Positions 12,393 to 23,515 of a DNA stretch of 64,000 bases are shown here, piece by piece; the first letter of the stretch is position 1; every line of letters begins with the position of its first letter. Source of the stretch: Annulohypoxylon bovei var. microspora (taxonomy: Eukaryota > Ascomycota > Sordariomycetes > Xylariales > Hypoxylaceae); NCBI GenBank assembly GCA_022836615.1, contig MU405226.1, forward strand, positions 186,001 to 250,000, given 5' to 3'. The notes under the pieces were generated by a model, which worked only from the letters and a program-made list of their open reading frames with translations, was not told the origin of the DNA and ran no database searches. A program made the position numbers and the translations under genes.

Positions 12393-13436
12393 CTACTGCT
12401 GTTGAGGCATACCGGGGTAACCGTACATGTTCTCCATGTCGCTGTACATCGGCTGCGGGGGCTGCTGGCTGTAGGGCCCTCCGGGACCGGCCTGCACCTG
12501 GTTGTACATAGGCGGGCCACGGTATTCTTGGTCGGAGGCCATGGCGTGGCCGCCCATGCCGTAATCTCCTGGCGCCATGTGATTCGCGGCTCCTGGCAGC
12601 CCGTGCGGTCCGGGCATCTGGTTCCCAGGGGCGGCGGATGGCACGCCTTGAGCTGACTGTGCTTGGGCGGGGTTCGTGCGCTTCGCGTGGCTGGCCTCTT
12701 CGCGGGGTACGATGTCAATGAGGAAATCGAACATGTCGCTCTTAGCGAGGGCGGAGGCGATGTCAGATCGCTGCAGGGTACGGCGCTTATTCTCCTCTGC
12801 ATGGATCCACGCCCTCATCGTGAGTTCGGTGATGAATATATCGCATCCCTTCGCGAACAGGATGGGTGCTTCGGCGGAGATCATCTTAACCTCGGGGTCG
12901 GCCTTCATAACCTTCTTGATCCTGGCGAGGGGTAGTTGATGTAACTTGTAGTCATGTTGATCAGATTCGAGGTGGTTGATGGTGTTTTGCCAGTAGGTCG
13001 TTAGGATATCCTTGTATTGGCCGTGTAGACCCTGGTGGACGTTGGCCCAAGGACCTGTGTAGAGCTCGGCGGGTGCGAAGCCGGAATTTGCAAGCTAGAT
13101 AGAGTATGTTAGTGGATAGATGGGATGGAAGGATGTTCAGAAGCAGGTTAGAACAGGAAGGGTCAAAGAGACGGAGAGAGGAACGGGTGACGGGAGGGAA
13201 GAGAGGAGAGGGGCAGGGGAAGGGGAAAAAGTGGTGGGACTCACTGCTGCACTGGCACCTAGAAGGAGAGATGATTAGCGACGTCGCACGAGAGAAGGCA
13301 ACTCGCAACGGATGGATGCGATTGTAAAGTACTTACCATAATGGCCTCCGTGTGCTATATCATATGCACCGCTCCCTCCACCTCCACCACCTCCACCTCG
13401 CGACGACTGAGGGTGACTCGACGAGGACTGATCCAT
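12393..13436 (-). CDS. HAP5: CCAAT-binding complex subunit HAP5 / HapE (NF-YC)
   Basis: Exons on the minus strand are 13337-13436, a 14-nt micro-exon at 13245-13258, and 12393-13094. They join in frame to 271 residues. A glycine run (residues about 15-22) is followed by the conserved fungal NF-YC helix before the fold (GQYKDILTTYWQNTINHLE). The histone fold spans about residues 92-175, from QLPLARIKKVMK through EAPILFAKGCDIFITELTMR to SDMFDFLIDIVPREE. The tail is Gln/Pro/Gly/Met-rich. HAP5 pairs with HAP3 in a histone-like dimer and joins HAP2 to bind CCAAT in promoters. In filamentous fungi the complex also recruits HapX for iron control and acts in redox and carbon regulation. The micro-exon is needed: joining exon 1 directly to exon 3 breaks the frame. 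Family identity is certain. Confidence 0.95.
13245..13258 (-). other. HAP5: 14-nt micro-exon of HAP5
   Basis: On the minus strand the 14 bases are bounded by an acceptor (TTCTAG) and a donor (GTGAGT). Exon 1 ends with one base of a codon left over and exon 3 starts in phase 0, so 14 bases (1+14=15) exactly repair the frame and encode GASAA between residues 34 and 38. This is read directly from the sequence; only a cDNA would prove it. Confidence 0.8.
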
Positions 13437-15248
13437 GGTATTTGTATTTGATTTGAAAGAATTGCGCGCCAGTCTTACAACCTTAAGTGCGCAGGTAAGA
13501 GAAGAAGCGCCGAGTATTTCAAAAGCCGCGCGAAAAAAAAACACAACCACAAGAGTTCGACGGGGCTGACAGGCAAACTGGGACTCTTGCGCTATGTAGT
13601 ATTGGACGCACGCGCACGACACTAACAAAGTTGCTAGCGAGCTCTTTTTTTAGTCGAGTGCTGCCTTTCTTTTTTCGCTTGCCGAGAAATTCGTCGCAGG
13701 TATCACTGTGCGTGGATAGACTTCCCGACGGCGGAGAAAAAAAATAAGGACTGTTTGTATTGTTTACACAGGCCCCAAGGTCGAAGCTTTGGTGCGCGTG
13801 GTGATGTAACAAATGAGCTTTTTGGACCAGTAAGTATTCAAAGTCGACCTCGGATTGGCGAGATTGATTGGACGGGGGGTTGGGGCGGGAGTGACCAGGT
13901 CAGAAAGGGAACGGATTCGGATGATTGATTGGGCGGTGTCTTTGAAAGTGGTCTGGGGTTTGAGAATTGCCTATGTCCTAGGACCCTAGGTGATGTTTGT
14001 GCGATTTTAGCTTCCGTCCGTCGAGGATTTTGTTCGGATTTGTTTCTTATCACGCACGTTGATTGCGGCGATTTTTTGCACCTTTCTCTTTTTATTTCTT
14101 TTTTTATTTTTATTTTTATTTTTTGCCCTTTGTCGCCTAGAAGAATTATTATTCGTTCCCGAGTTCTCTTTTAGTCAGAAAGTTTGCTCACGTTGCGGCT
14201 CGCTCCGAGACGTCCACTCTTTTTCTTTTTTATCTTGTTGTTGATTGAACCTGGAAACTGGAAACTGGAACTTAAAGGCTTTTGACTCGTTCGGTTTATC
14301 CAGTCAGATTCTCTCTTTTCACCTTTCTTTATTTTTTATGATACTTCTATCTCTCCAATCAGGGTGGCTGGATGAGATGAATAAAATAAGTGATGAGAAA
14401 ATAAAAATAAAAACGAGTTTAAAAATTGATGAACTTGGACAGAAGTGCTTATGCTTGTGGACTTATGAATTGTACGTTATGTATGCATTCAAATGATCTG
14501 ATCAAACAACTCAAGGCTAATGTATTTATTAGCTCCCTATGTATGTGTAAGGTAGGTATGTATGTGTATTGGTTGTATGGTCAGGTCTGGAAGGATGTAT
14601 GGACGTATGGATGGATGTGTGTGTATGGTATGGTATGTCCATATGTATGTAGGTATGTGTTGGATGTGTTGGTCGGGATTGGGCAATGACGTGAATGGTT
14701 TTTCTAGAATTGCTCTGATCTTCGATGTGCTTTTACGCTTTTACGTTGTAGGGCTGGCTGCGAAAACTGGGCAGCCTCGATGGGAACCTGGAAATCAATG
14801 CGCTGGCAATATGGTTGGGCATCAGCGACCCGCAATCCGTAGACTTCAACAGCGATGCCCTCAATCCACGGACACTGGGGAAGGGAAGCTGCGTACAGCA
14901 AGTTGGGGGTGGTTACAGGGATAATGGGTGTATGTCCGGAACACCTTGACAGGCAACTCCGCCTTTATCGATAGGTTGCAGTAGCCTTTCGTGTTCATCC
15001 TGCCAACCAAATCCTTGCCAGGTGTAGAGAATAGAGTAGGTACTTAGGTACCTAGATACTTAAGTACATCCGTAACTATCACAGCCACATGCAGGCACAC
15101 AGCCTCTATCCCACTAAAATCCAGCCACAGTGTCTAACATCCTTGGTAGATGAAATTTTATCACTTTCGGAGCTAGAAATTTTATTCTTTTATTCTTCCA
15201 ATCTTTTAGCACTGCCAACTCCGTCAATAAATTGTGTTGTCCCCCAAC
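13437..15248. other. Divergent intergenic region HAP5 / FCF2
   Basis: About 1.8 kb between divergent genes. The HAP5 side contains four minus-strand CCAAT boxes (entered separately). A T-rich low-complexity tract runs from about 14078 to 14125. Around 14530-14665 there is a degenerate GTAT/GGAT-type tandem. TACCTA/GGTACC words cluster at 15036-15065, shortly before FCF2. Open frames here, such as 14426-14689 (+) and 14562-14924 (+), are translations of these simple repeats and are not called. Confidence 0.5.
13601..13932 (-). promoter_or_regulatory. Four CCAAT boxes upstream of HAP5
   Basis: On the HAP5 coding (minus) strand the pentamer CCAAT appears at 13601-13605, 13854-13858, 13867-13871 and 13928-13932. 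These lie about 165-500 bases upstream of the HAP5 start codon. The last three are within 80 bases, two of them in the extended form CCAATCAAT. HAP5 encodes a subunit of the CCAAT-binding complex, so these are candidate sites for autoregulation. The words are seen; the binding is inference. Confidence 0.45.
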
Positions 15249-16106
15249 ATGGCAGACACAACAACCATGAGCGATCTGTCAGATGATCAGATTGACCAAC
15301 TTCTCAAGGAAGCTGAAGAAAGATTACAAGCAAAATGTCAAGGACAAGATAACAAAGCTGTTACAGCTCCGTCCAAGTCGGACGTCGTGAAGACCCCCAA
15401 GTTGGAAGCCTCGTCACTAAAACCGACTACCACTCTGGCCTCAAAGGACAACACCAAGTCCGAGGGGTTGTCCGTAAGAGTACCTGAGGCCAGACGGTCA
15501 AAGCAAGAAATGGTATGTCACAAATTCCATACAATCTATACCTCGTTCCTAGCAACGTCCTTTTCATGATGAAGTTTATAACCCAATTTATTTGAAGTGG
15601 TAACTGTTCCCGTTATGGGTAATGTTGCTGCGCCAGAATGATAGATCAATATCATAGTTACTCTGACTCTTCGCCTTATAATTCACTCTATCAGCTTGTG
15701 CAAAAGCTCTTTGCTGACCAATTTCCAGACCGTCAAGACAAATGCCGGACCGTCCTGGTTCAACCTTCCTCGAACCGATCTTACTCCCGAACTCAAGAAG
15801 GACCTACAATTACTACGCATGCGTGATGTGCTTGACTCAAAGCGATTCTACCGCAAGGACAGCTCAAGGGCTTTGGTACCTGAGTTCTCGTCAGTCGGGA
15901 CTATAGTTGAGGGTCCAACCGATTTCTTCAATGCCAGGTTGACCAAGAAAGAGAGGAAGCGCACCCTTCTCGAAGAGGTCCTCGAGACTGAGGACGTTAC
16001 TCGCAAATTCAAGAACAAATATGGTCAGATCCAAGAGACCAAGACTAGTGGTAAGAAGGGTCACTACAAGAAGATGATGGAGAAGAGATACGGCAACAAG
16101 AGATGA
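15249..16106 (+). CDS. FCF2: Fcf2-family pre-rRNA processing protein
   Basis: Two exons, 15249-15512 and 15729-16106, join in phase 0 to 213 residues, close to the yeast protein. The 216-nt intron has a GTATGT donor and a CTGAC branch site shortly before its TTTCCAG end. The N-terminal third is acidic and helical (LSDDQIDQLLKEAEERL). The Fcf2 domain occupies about residues 89-190, with the hallmark AGPSWFNLPRTDLTPELK, then LLRMRDVLDSKRFYRKD. A lysine-rich C-terminus (GHYKKMMEKRYGNKR) suits a nucleolar protein. In yeast Fcf2 is needed for early cleavages of 35S pre-rRNA at A0, A1 and A2 within the SSU processome. The start is the ATG at 15249; a GTG 15 bases upstream is not a plausible start. 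Confidence 0.93.
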
Positions 16107-17100
16107 AGCCTAGTACCAGCTATACTAGATTGAGATCTCGGTTGTGCATCGCATACCTAGTAGTATGCACAAATCACCATCTGGTCAGAATGTTCTTGAA
16201 GCCGCTCTCGGATATTAGGGAGCTGCAGTGTTCATTCACTGCTTAAAAACAAGTCATTTAGACTGAAAGACAGATGCAATATCTAGGATACATACAAGTA
16301 AGTTGTCCTTTTGTGTGGTTGCTTGGTAATATGTGCCTTACCAATATTTCAGAGACTACCAAGAATTAGGGGACCAATGGATCTCTCAGAGAGAGGGCCA
16401 ACTACATACCAGAAGTCTTGACCTACTAGTGGATTAAGAACAATTGATCCAAGTTAGGTTTGGGTTCTGACATGCTCGATCATATCTCTAAAGCCCGGGC
16501 TACCTAGTGCGATACTGACTTTGCTCAATAACCTGTCACGGAGCTATAGACTCAACAGCCTAGTCATCTGTACTAGATGGATGGTATTCATTCAATAAAT
16601 TCAAAGAAATTTATATACACACCCAGTGTCACCTTTATTTAAGTACTTATTCCGCATGATTAGACGCCCTATGAAGGTACCTATTGTCCTATATTACATA
16701 GGTGCTTATGTGTAACTAGTAGTTATCTTGAGCGACTTATGTATAATCATCTTTGTCTAAAAAAGGCCATGAACTCTTCTAGCACTTCTAGTAAATAGAG
16801 GTATTTTGAACTTGTATGCATCTAGTGACATCTCATTTTCATATTAATTATTAAAGTTTATGAAGCTTTAGAGAGTGGTCCATGCGTATGAAGTTGAGTT
16901 TTGGGTGGGATTACGTAGGAGGGATGAGGTACCTCAATAACCCGAATTTTATCCGATGTTATTGCCCAAGCTTAGCTTCCATCATTCACCTTCCTGCCAC
17001 TAGAGAATAATACTTACATATAATCATACCGCATTTCTGAATCCAGAGCGTGGTTATTAACTGTTCGACTATGATATCAAGATGATGAAGTAAAGCGAAC
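16107..17100. other. Intergenic region FCF2 / VPS16
   Basis: About 1 kb, AT-rich, between two plus-strand genes. Contains the FCF2 3' region and the VPS16 promoter. No coding or RNA gene signal seen. A few TACCTA-type words occur around 16640-16705. Confidence 0.45.
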
Positions 17101-19910
17101 ATGGAAGCGACGCATCCAACAGCCGGTTGGGAGAAGGTGGGAGATAGGTTTTACCGCAAGACTCAGCTGTATACCGCAATCTTCGACCAGGATCTTGACT
17201 TGGATAATTATATCGTGGCTGGCGCTCCATATGGCGGTGCTATTGGTAAGCTACAACATACTACCTGTTTAGAGCTTGGCTATTTTGGGTAGCTCACTTG
17301 CTGCATATAACTTTTCTCTTTTCTCTTCACCCTATCTAGATTTTATAAATCGCGAAATGCCACTGACTTCATGCAGCAATATGTCGAGACGACACCAAGA
17401 TCGTCTCTTACCAGCCTTCCAAGTCGTCAAAGCCTAGTATTGACATATATAGCTGTGCTGGTAAGCTTTTGAAGAGCATCGCCTGGGATAAGGGATCTAT
17501 TAAAGGTCTTGGGTGGTCCGAAGATGAGAAGCTTTTAGTTGTGAGCTATGACGGGACTGTGAGGTGCTATTACAACCTACAAGGGGACTTCACCCAGTTC
17601 TCCCTCGGCCGCGAGGCTGAAGATTTTGGTGTTCATTCATGCCGGTTCTACGACCATGGGATGGTTGCCTTGCTCACCAACAACGCTCTCATATCTGTAT
17701 CCTCATACGATGAGCCACGACCAAAAGCGCTTGCGTCACCGCCGGAAGGGGAAGTCTACGCTTGGGCCATCATTTCACCCAGCTTCACGTTGTCAAGGTC
17801 GGTAGAAGTGCTCTTAAGTGTGGGTAAGACAGTTTATACTGTGGATAAAACCGAATGTGAAGATCGATTCCTAGACATTGGTCCGTTCTCATTCATTAGT
17901 GTATCACCGAATGGAAAGTTTGCAGCGCTTTATGCCTCGGACGGGAAGGCCCACGTGATCACTGCAGACTTTCAGAGCCGGTTGAGTGAACACGATTCGC
18001 GATCTCAACTTACGCCTAAATATCTAGAGTGGTGCGGGAACGATGCGGTTGTCATAGCGTGGGAGGACGAGGTGAACGTTGTGGGGCCTAACGCCGCAGT
18101 GGCAAGCTACGTTTACGAAGGTCGTATCCACGTAATTGCAGGTGAGCTACAATATTACTTCCGATTTGGGGGCTAACTAACTAACATAATAATAGATCAT
18201 GATGGCGTACGGTTGATCACTAACGACGTCTGTGACTTTATCCAGAAAGTACCGGACGTCACAGATGAAGTATTCCGCTACGGCAGCGAGTCGCCAGCTT
18301 CCGTTTTACTCGATGCTGTAGAGCAGCTCGAGAACCAGTCACCAAAGGCTGATGATAATATCCAGCTTATAAGACCTAATCTTGTTGAAGCCGTCGATAC
18401 TTGTGTTGCTGCTGCCGGACACGAATTCAATATTCATTGGCAGAAGCAACTTCTCAAGGCTGCCTCATTTGGCAAATCAGTGCTTGATATATATAACAGC
18501 GACGACTTCGTGGATATGTGCGAAACGTTGCGAGTGATCAATGCCGTGAGATACTACGAGATTGGCCTACCTCTATCCTATGAACAATTTCAGCGTCTTA
18601 CACCTGAGGGTCTTATCCAAAGACTCATTAACCGCCACGAATACTTACTCGCACTCCGGATCGCTGGATACCTTCATTTACCCACAGATCGTATATACGT
18701 CCACTGGGCGTCCGCTAAAGTTCGAATTGGGACGGAAGATGATGACTCGATATGCCGACTGGTTGTAGAGAAGCTTTCAGGAAAGCCGGGTATCTCCTTT
18801 GAGTCGATCGCCCGCGCCGCCTATGACGAGGGCCGTGGTCGACTAGCCACAGAGCTTCTAAACCATGAACCTCGCGCAGGACGACAGGTGCCGCTCCTCC
18901 TGAGCATGGAGGAAGACGAAATAGCTCTTGACAAAGCGATCGAGAGTGGTGACTCTGACTTAATTCTCTTCGTGCTTCTTCAGCTGAAGAAGAAACTCCC
19001 ATTGGCATCCTTCTTCCGCGTGATCAACGCACGACCCACAGCCACCGCCCTCGTTGAATCCTCGGCGGCATTGGAAAATGATAATGCATTGCTTAAGGAC
19101 CTTTATTATCAAGATGACCGTCGAGTGGATGGTGCCGGCGTGTTCATCCACGAAGCACTGAAACAGCCTGACGCGCGTACATCAGGTGACAAGCTGGCAC
19201 TCGCGGCGAAGCTTCTATCTGATTCAAGAGAGAACCACTTCGAGCTCACAGCCTTGAAAGAGGCAGCAACACTTTTACGCATGCAGGAGGCCCTGGATCG
19301 AGATTTAACCGATACGTTTACCGGCTTGAGCGTCAACGAGACGCTATTCAAGCTGATTCGTCTCGGCTATCATAATAAGGCCAAGAAGGTTCAGAGCGAG
19401 TTCAAAGTCCCGGAGAAAGTGGCTTGGTGGATCCGGTAAGTTGCTATTTGCCCAATCCCATATACCTCATCACATGTGTAGTAGCTAACGAGGTTCCTGC
19501 TCTAGATTACGCGCGCTTGTCGCGAAACGAGACTGGAACGAGATCGAGGACATCGCTAAGAGCAGAAAAAGCCCGATTGGGTGGGAGGTAAGCTTGAATT
19601 CCCATCCCCACCCCCACACTCCACGTCACTTAATACTAATATATCAATTTTTGTCTAGCCATTTTTCAACCAGATCCTACAAGCGGGCAACGCCCGTCTG
19701 GCGGCCGTCTTCATCCCCAAGTGCACCAACCTAGAGCCCGGCGCCGCTATCACCATGTACGAGAAGTGCGGCCTGCGCGTTAAGGCCGCGGAGGAGGCCG
19801 TCAAGGCCCGAGATGTCGACGCGTGGAACCGTCTGCTCGAGGCCGCCGGGAAGACTACTGCGGAGGGGAGAGATATCGAGCGGCTGGGAGCTCAGGTGTT
19901 CAAGAAGTAA
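17101..19910 (+). CDS. VPS16: Vacuolar protein sorting protein Vps16 (HOPS/CORVET core)
   Basis: Five exons, 17101-17245, 17377-18141, 18196-19435, 19506-19587 and 19659-19910, join in frame to 827 residues, normal for Vps16. The start MEATHPTAGWEKVGDRFYRK and the following LYTAIFDQDLDLDNYIVAGAPYGG are the family's N-terminal signature. About residues 1-400 form the beta-propeller region, and the rest an alpha-solenoid (LRINRHEYLLALRIAGYL-like repeats, DALLKDLYYQDDR-like segments). Vps16 pairs with Vps33 and is a core subunit of the HOPS and CORVET tethering complexes that drive fusion at endosomes and vacuoles. Splice sites are good (GTAAGC, GTGAGC, GTAAGT, GTAAGC donors). The gene ends 1.35 kb before the convergent eIF4B gene. 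Confidence 0.95.
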
Positions 19911-21262
19911 ATTTGTTAGGTAGATCGATCACCTGCGGAGTTTAGTGAGATGGGGATTGGTCCTTGGACGCAGATAATTATATCCATTGTAACTGAAATT
20001 GGTTTTTTTAACTGGCGAGTTTAACTTCGCAGGTGGATTAAATTGTCTAGTTGCGTGACTCCTAGCTCAGGCAATGGCGGAAGGTTCTTTTTTCATATAA
20101 GAAGTTCTATTACTGTAAGCTTATGTATAGTGATACCTAGTTGTATCTGCTCTTTTTAAAAACCTTGGCATATGATATTCAAGTCAGACGTCCCAGTTCT
20201 CGAGAATCCCGACAAAAAGCTATAGAAGAAAAGGGGATATTTTTAGTCGAGCTAGGAGTCATGCAGTTAGAGATGGGGGCTAGGCCGGACCGGCCGGATA
20301 ACAAATGGGGGTTGCGATCTCTAGTAAATACAGACGTCTAGGTCACAAAACTCAGGAGAAAAATAGCATCTCAGCTGGGGCTAAGCCAACATTCATACTT
20401 GCACGAGCCCATCATGTGTGGGAAAACATTTTGCATTTCTTCCTATGCCGATGCCTGAGTCAACGGGTCTGTCCTCGGTCTGGCGAATGGGGGGACCGAA
20501 CGAAGAGCGGCCAACCGAAGGGTCGGGGTCTGATTCGGCACGCAACAGCGTAGTGAATGAACAGGCTCAAAACGTCAGTCCCCTTATCGAGTAGACCAAG
20601 GTAGTAAAGGAAAAAAAGGCAAAAACGAAGCTGAGAAAAAAAAAAAACGTCCCTGAACCCTGTCCGCAAACTCCTAACTGGACTTTTTTTTTAGTAGCAT
20701 CCGAAGAAAAAAAACGAGATCTTGAAGGCCATTAATCCCTTAAAACCCGCCTCTCATTGTTCGAATCCTGCCCCCCCTTCCCCTACCTGCCTTCTAAATC
20801 AAATTCGAAGCCTTAAGCGAAAAATCGTGTATTGCAGGTATCAGATGGAAAACCAAGTCTTCAACTCATTTCATGCTCTTCGTGGGGTGACCCTTCCTCC
20901 TTTGTGTGGATGAATTTCGGAAAATGCTTATCAAGGCGTAAGAACAAGTCTGATAGCACGGTAAGAATCCAAACCTCGCGACCCTTAAAGGGCAAATACG
21001 CCGCGAAGATGGACATTATGCTGTTTAGTATTACCAGTGGCTTCCGAAGTGGGTATTTGGTATATACGATGGAACAGAAACGCAGTAGATTAACCTCATA
21101 ATCGTCGTAAAGCGGTCGTCACAACGAAAAGGGTCAAGAGCAGGAAAAGATCAAATGTTTTTCTTCGTATTGCAAGTCCACATCATTATGGATCCCGATG
21201 AACTCCCCCCCATGTGCCTATGCATGGAAGACCTGGTTTTTGTACAATGCTTGTCGTCGCGT
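19911..21262. other. Convergent intergenic region VPS16 / eIF4B
   Basis: About 1.35 kb. Contains two 3' regions. A 12-base A run at 20636-20647 sits among other A-rich patches (20610-20720), which on the eIF4B strand read as T-rich 3' sequence. Short open frames on both strands have no family signal. Confidence 0.5.
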
Positions 21263-23515
21263 TCAAGCACGCCCACGTTCATTGCGACTTTTCTTAGCAG
21301 GGACGGTTGTCCAACCATCGGCACCCTGAGCCGGGGCAGCAGCTTCGCCCTCCGCGGCAGGTGACGCGGCCTGAGCAGGCTGTTGAGTAGATGCAGCAGG
21401 TGCGTTTCCGTTTGCTCGAGGAGGTCGTCCTTCGAAGTTGCGTCCTCGCTGCGCACCGCGTCCTCGACCATCGCCACGACCTCTAGAGTTAACGTAGCCG
21501 CCACGAGATTGTCGCTCGGATCCCGGTGCTGCTCGCCAGTTGCCTTCAGCGGCTCTAGACTTGGGATTTTGTGCGTTATCCTTAGTATCCTTAGGTCGGA
21601 TCGGGAGCTTCTGCTCTGCAGCGCCACCGTTCTGAGCGCCACCCTCCTTTGGCTCCTCTTTAGTCTCAGGAACAGCCTCGGGTTTGGCCTCAGGTTTCTC
21701 TTCGGATGGTTCAGGCGCCTTTGGCTTCTCTGCCTCCGCTGCAGCCTCCGCTGCGGCTTTCTCTGCGGCTTTCTCTGCGGCTTCCTTTGCCGCAGCCTCC
21801 TTAGCCTCCTTAGCAATACGTCGGTCTTCCTTGGCCTTCTCATCAGCCTCTTTCTTCTCTTTGAAGTGTTGCTCTCGCTTCTCTGCGATCTCGCGCTCCT
21901 TTGCCGCCGTATCGATAGGACGAGCGGCACCGAAGGGGCTTGCCTTGGAATCGCCGGTAGCAGATGGTAATCCAGGAGATACTACATCGGGAGATTCGGA
22001 TACAGTCCGCTTCTGGAGGTTAAGTCGAGGACGACCTACGGGGGCTGCCGGGGCAGCAGCTGGTGACGGGGGCGCCTCAGATCCATCACGGGACTGTCCA
22101 GCAGACTTAACCGAAGGGGTAGGCTTCATGCTAGTGCGCCACTGATTGTCAAGCTCTGCTGTAGTTGGAGCGCGTTCTTGGCGCTCAGGTCTCTCTTTGA
22201 ATTCCCTAGGGGGACGAGAACCTTCCTGGCGACCCTCACCCCAGGTAGCTGGAGAGGCTTTGCGATCCTTTCGGAAGGAATCGCCACGGTTGGCATCGTG
22301 GGTTCGGGGACGGCTACTATCTCGCGACCCCGCAGGACGCTCGGCTTGGGGAAGGGGTGATAGTGGGCCTTTGCGTTCCCAGTTGCCAAAATCGCGTACC
22401 TTGCCATCATCGGAGGAGGGTGCGTCTCGGAAACTAGGTCCACGGCGATCTCCACGCTCTCCGCGCTCTCCGCGCTCTCCACGCTCTCCAAAATCTCCAC
22501 GTCGATCGTTGCTACGAGACGGGAGATCTGCAAGAGGACCTTTTCGCTCCCAGCTACTGAGGTCACGGGCTGACTCACCACCACGGTCTCCTCCCATTCG
22601 GTCCTTGGCTAAATTGTTGTTAACATTTATCTAATAAAAAATAGGTTGAGGTTAAACTCACGAGGATCGGCGATCTTAATCTTGATAGTGCGGCCTTGGA
22701 AGCTGGTACCATCGAGGGTCAAAGCCTTCTTCAGACCCTCGACATTCGCAAACTCGGCATAAGCAAACCCTTTTGGGCGCTGTTCGATGCGATCCTCGAT
22801 GATTCGAACGCTAGTAATTTCACAGTCCTCGAAAAATTCGGTCACGGACTCGTTCGTGGCTTCGTAAGAGAGGTTGCCTAGGTGAGCGGTGAAAGGGGGT
22901 TTAGTAGGGAGTTGGGCGGGTCCCATAGAGGCGTAGGAGTCACGAGCATAGCCTTATAAATATAAATTAGCGGTCTGCAAATTTAGAGGTGTTCACGAAT
23001 TTTTATCTTGGCTTACCACGATCGCCGCCGCCGCCGCCTCCATAGCTAGAATAGCCAGTTCGTCGGTCAGAGGTAGAGGGAAGAGGCTGGGATCCTATAA
23101 TATCAGATTAGCGAAATTGAATATGTGTATGTGTAGAATCAAATAGTTGTTGGCTTACCGAATGAATCCTCAACCTCGTCAGCCCATGATCCGCCGTACT
23201 CTATCCCATGTTAGCAAATATACTTTGTTCTTTCCGTCTCAAATGGATGATAAATATTCGGTCATCTATTTCCGAAATGATGACGATGATGATGAAATCA
23301 AGAAGGGTAAGAAGGGTAAGAAGGGGTTATATAGGGTGTGAAGATGGGATCAAAGGGAGGGGTGGACTGACTCTCTTCCTGCAGAAAAGCCCCGAGGGAC
23401 ATCTTCTGCTGGTCCTGCTTCTTCTTGGGCGCTACAAGGTAAGAATTATTAGCACTAGATTCCGAGGGGTAATTCCGAGGGGCAGTGGGAGTAGTTCAGG
23501 CGACAACATACCCAT
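21263..23515 (-). CDS. TIF3: Translation initiation factor eIF4B (TIF3/sce3-like)
   Basis: Minus-strand exons are 23512-23515, 23372-23431, 23159-23200, 23017-23094, 22662-22952 and 21263-22608. They join in frame to 571 residues. The first coding exon is only ATGG. The N-terminus reads MAPKKKQDQQKMSLGAFLQ, then a SWADEVED segment and a Gly-rich stretch, as in fungal eIF4B. One RRM spans about residues 82-157, with RNP2-like AHLGNL and RNP1-like KGFAYAEF. The rest is charged and low-complexity: SSWERKGPLADLP repeats, a GER tandem, an Ala/Glu/Lys helix, and an Arg/Gly tail. eIF4B stimulates the eIF4A helicase and mRNA loading on the 40S subunit. The donor of exon 2 is the weaker GTCAGT. The symbol follows yeast; the naming in this species is unknown. 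Confidence 0.92.
22448..22496 (-). repeat. Tandem Gly-Glu-Arg repeat in eIF4B
   Basis: On the coding strand about four 9-base copies (GGAGAGCGT/GGAGAGCGC-like) encode successive Gly-Glu-Arg units ending in GDRRG. Fungal and yeast eIF4B proteins carry imperfect repeats in this part. The near-identity of the DNA units suggests recent slippage. Confidence 0.7.
23300..23326. repeat. Three tandem 9-base units in an eIF4B intron
   Basis: The plus strand shows AGAAGGGTA repeated nearly three times inside the intron between eIF4B exons 2 and 3 (23201-23371). On the transcribed strand this is a pyrimidine-rich CCCTTCTTA array beside a run of CAT/CGT triplets. It may have no function. Confidence 0.65.

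Noticed and set aside
12380..12802. 140-codon minus-strand frame overlapping HAP5
   Set aside because: Another frame of the same strand; the HAP5 frame carries the conserved histone fold.
20750..20790. TTCGAATCC word like a tRNA B box
   Set aside because: Flanking bases cannot form a T stem or acceptor stem and no A box lies upstream.
21383..21970. 195-codon plus-strand frame rich in Leu, Cys and Ser
   Set aside because: Antisense shadow of the charged low-complexity part of eIF4B.
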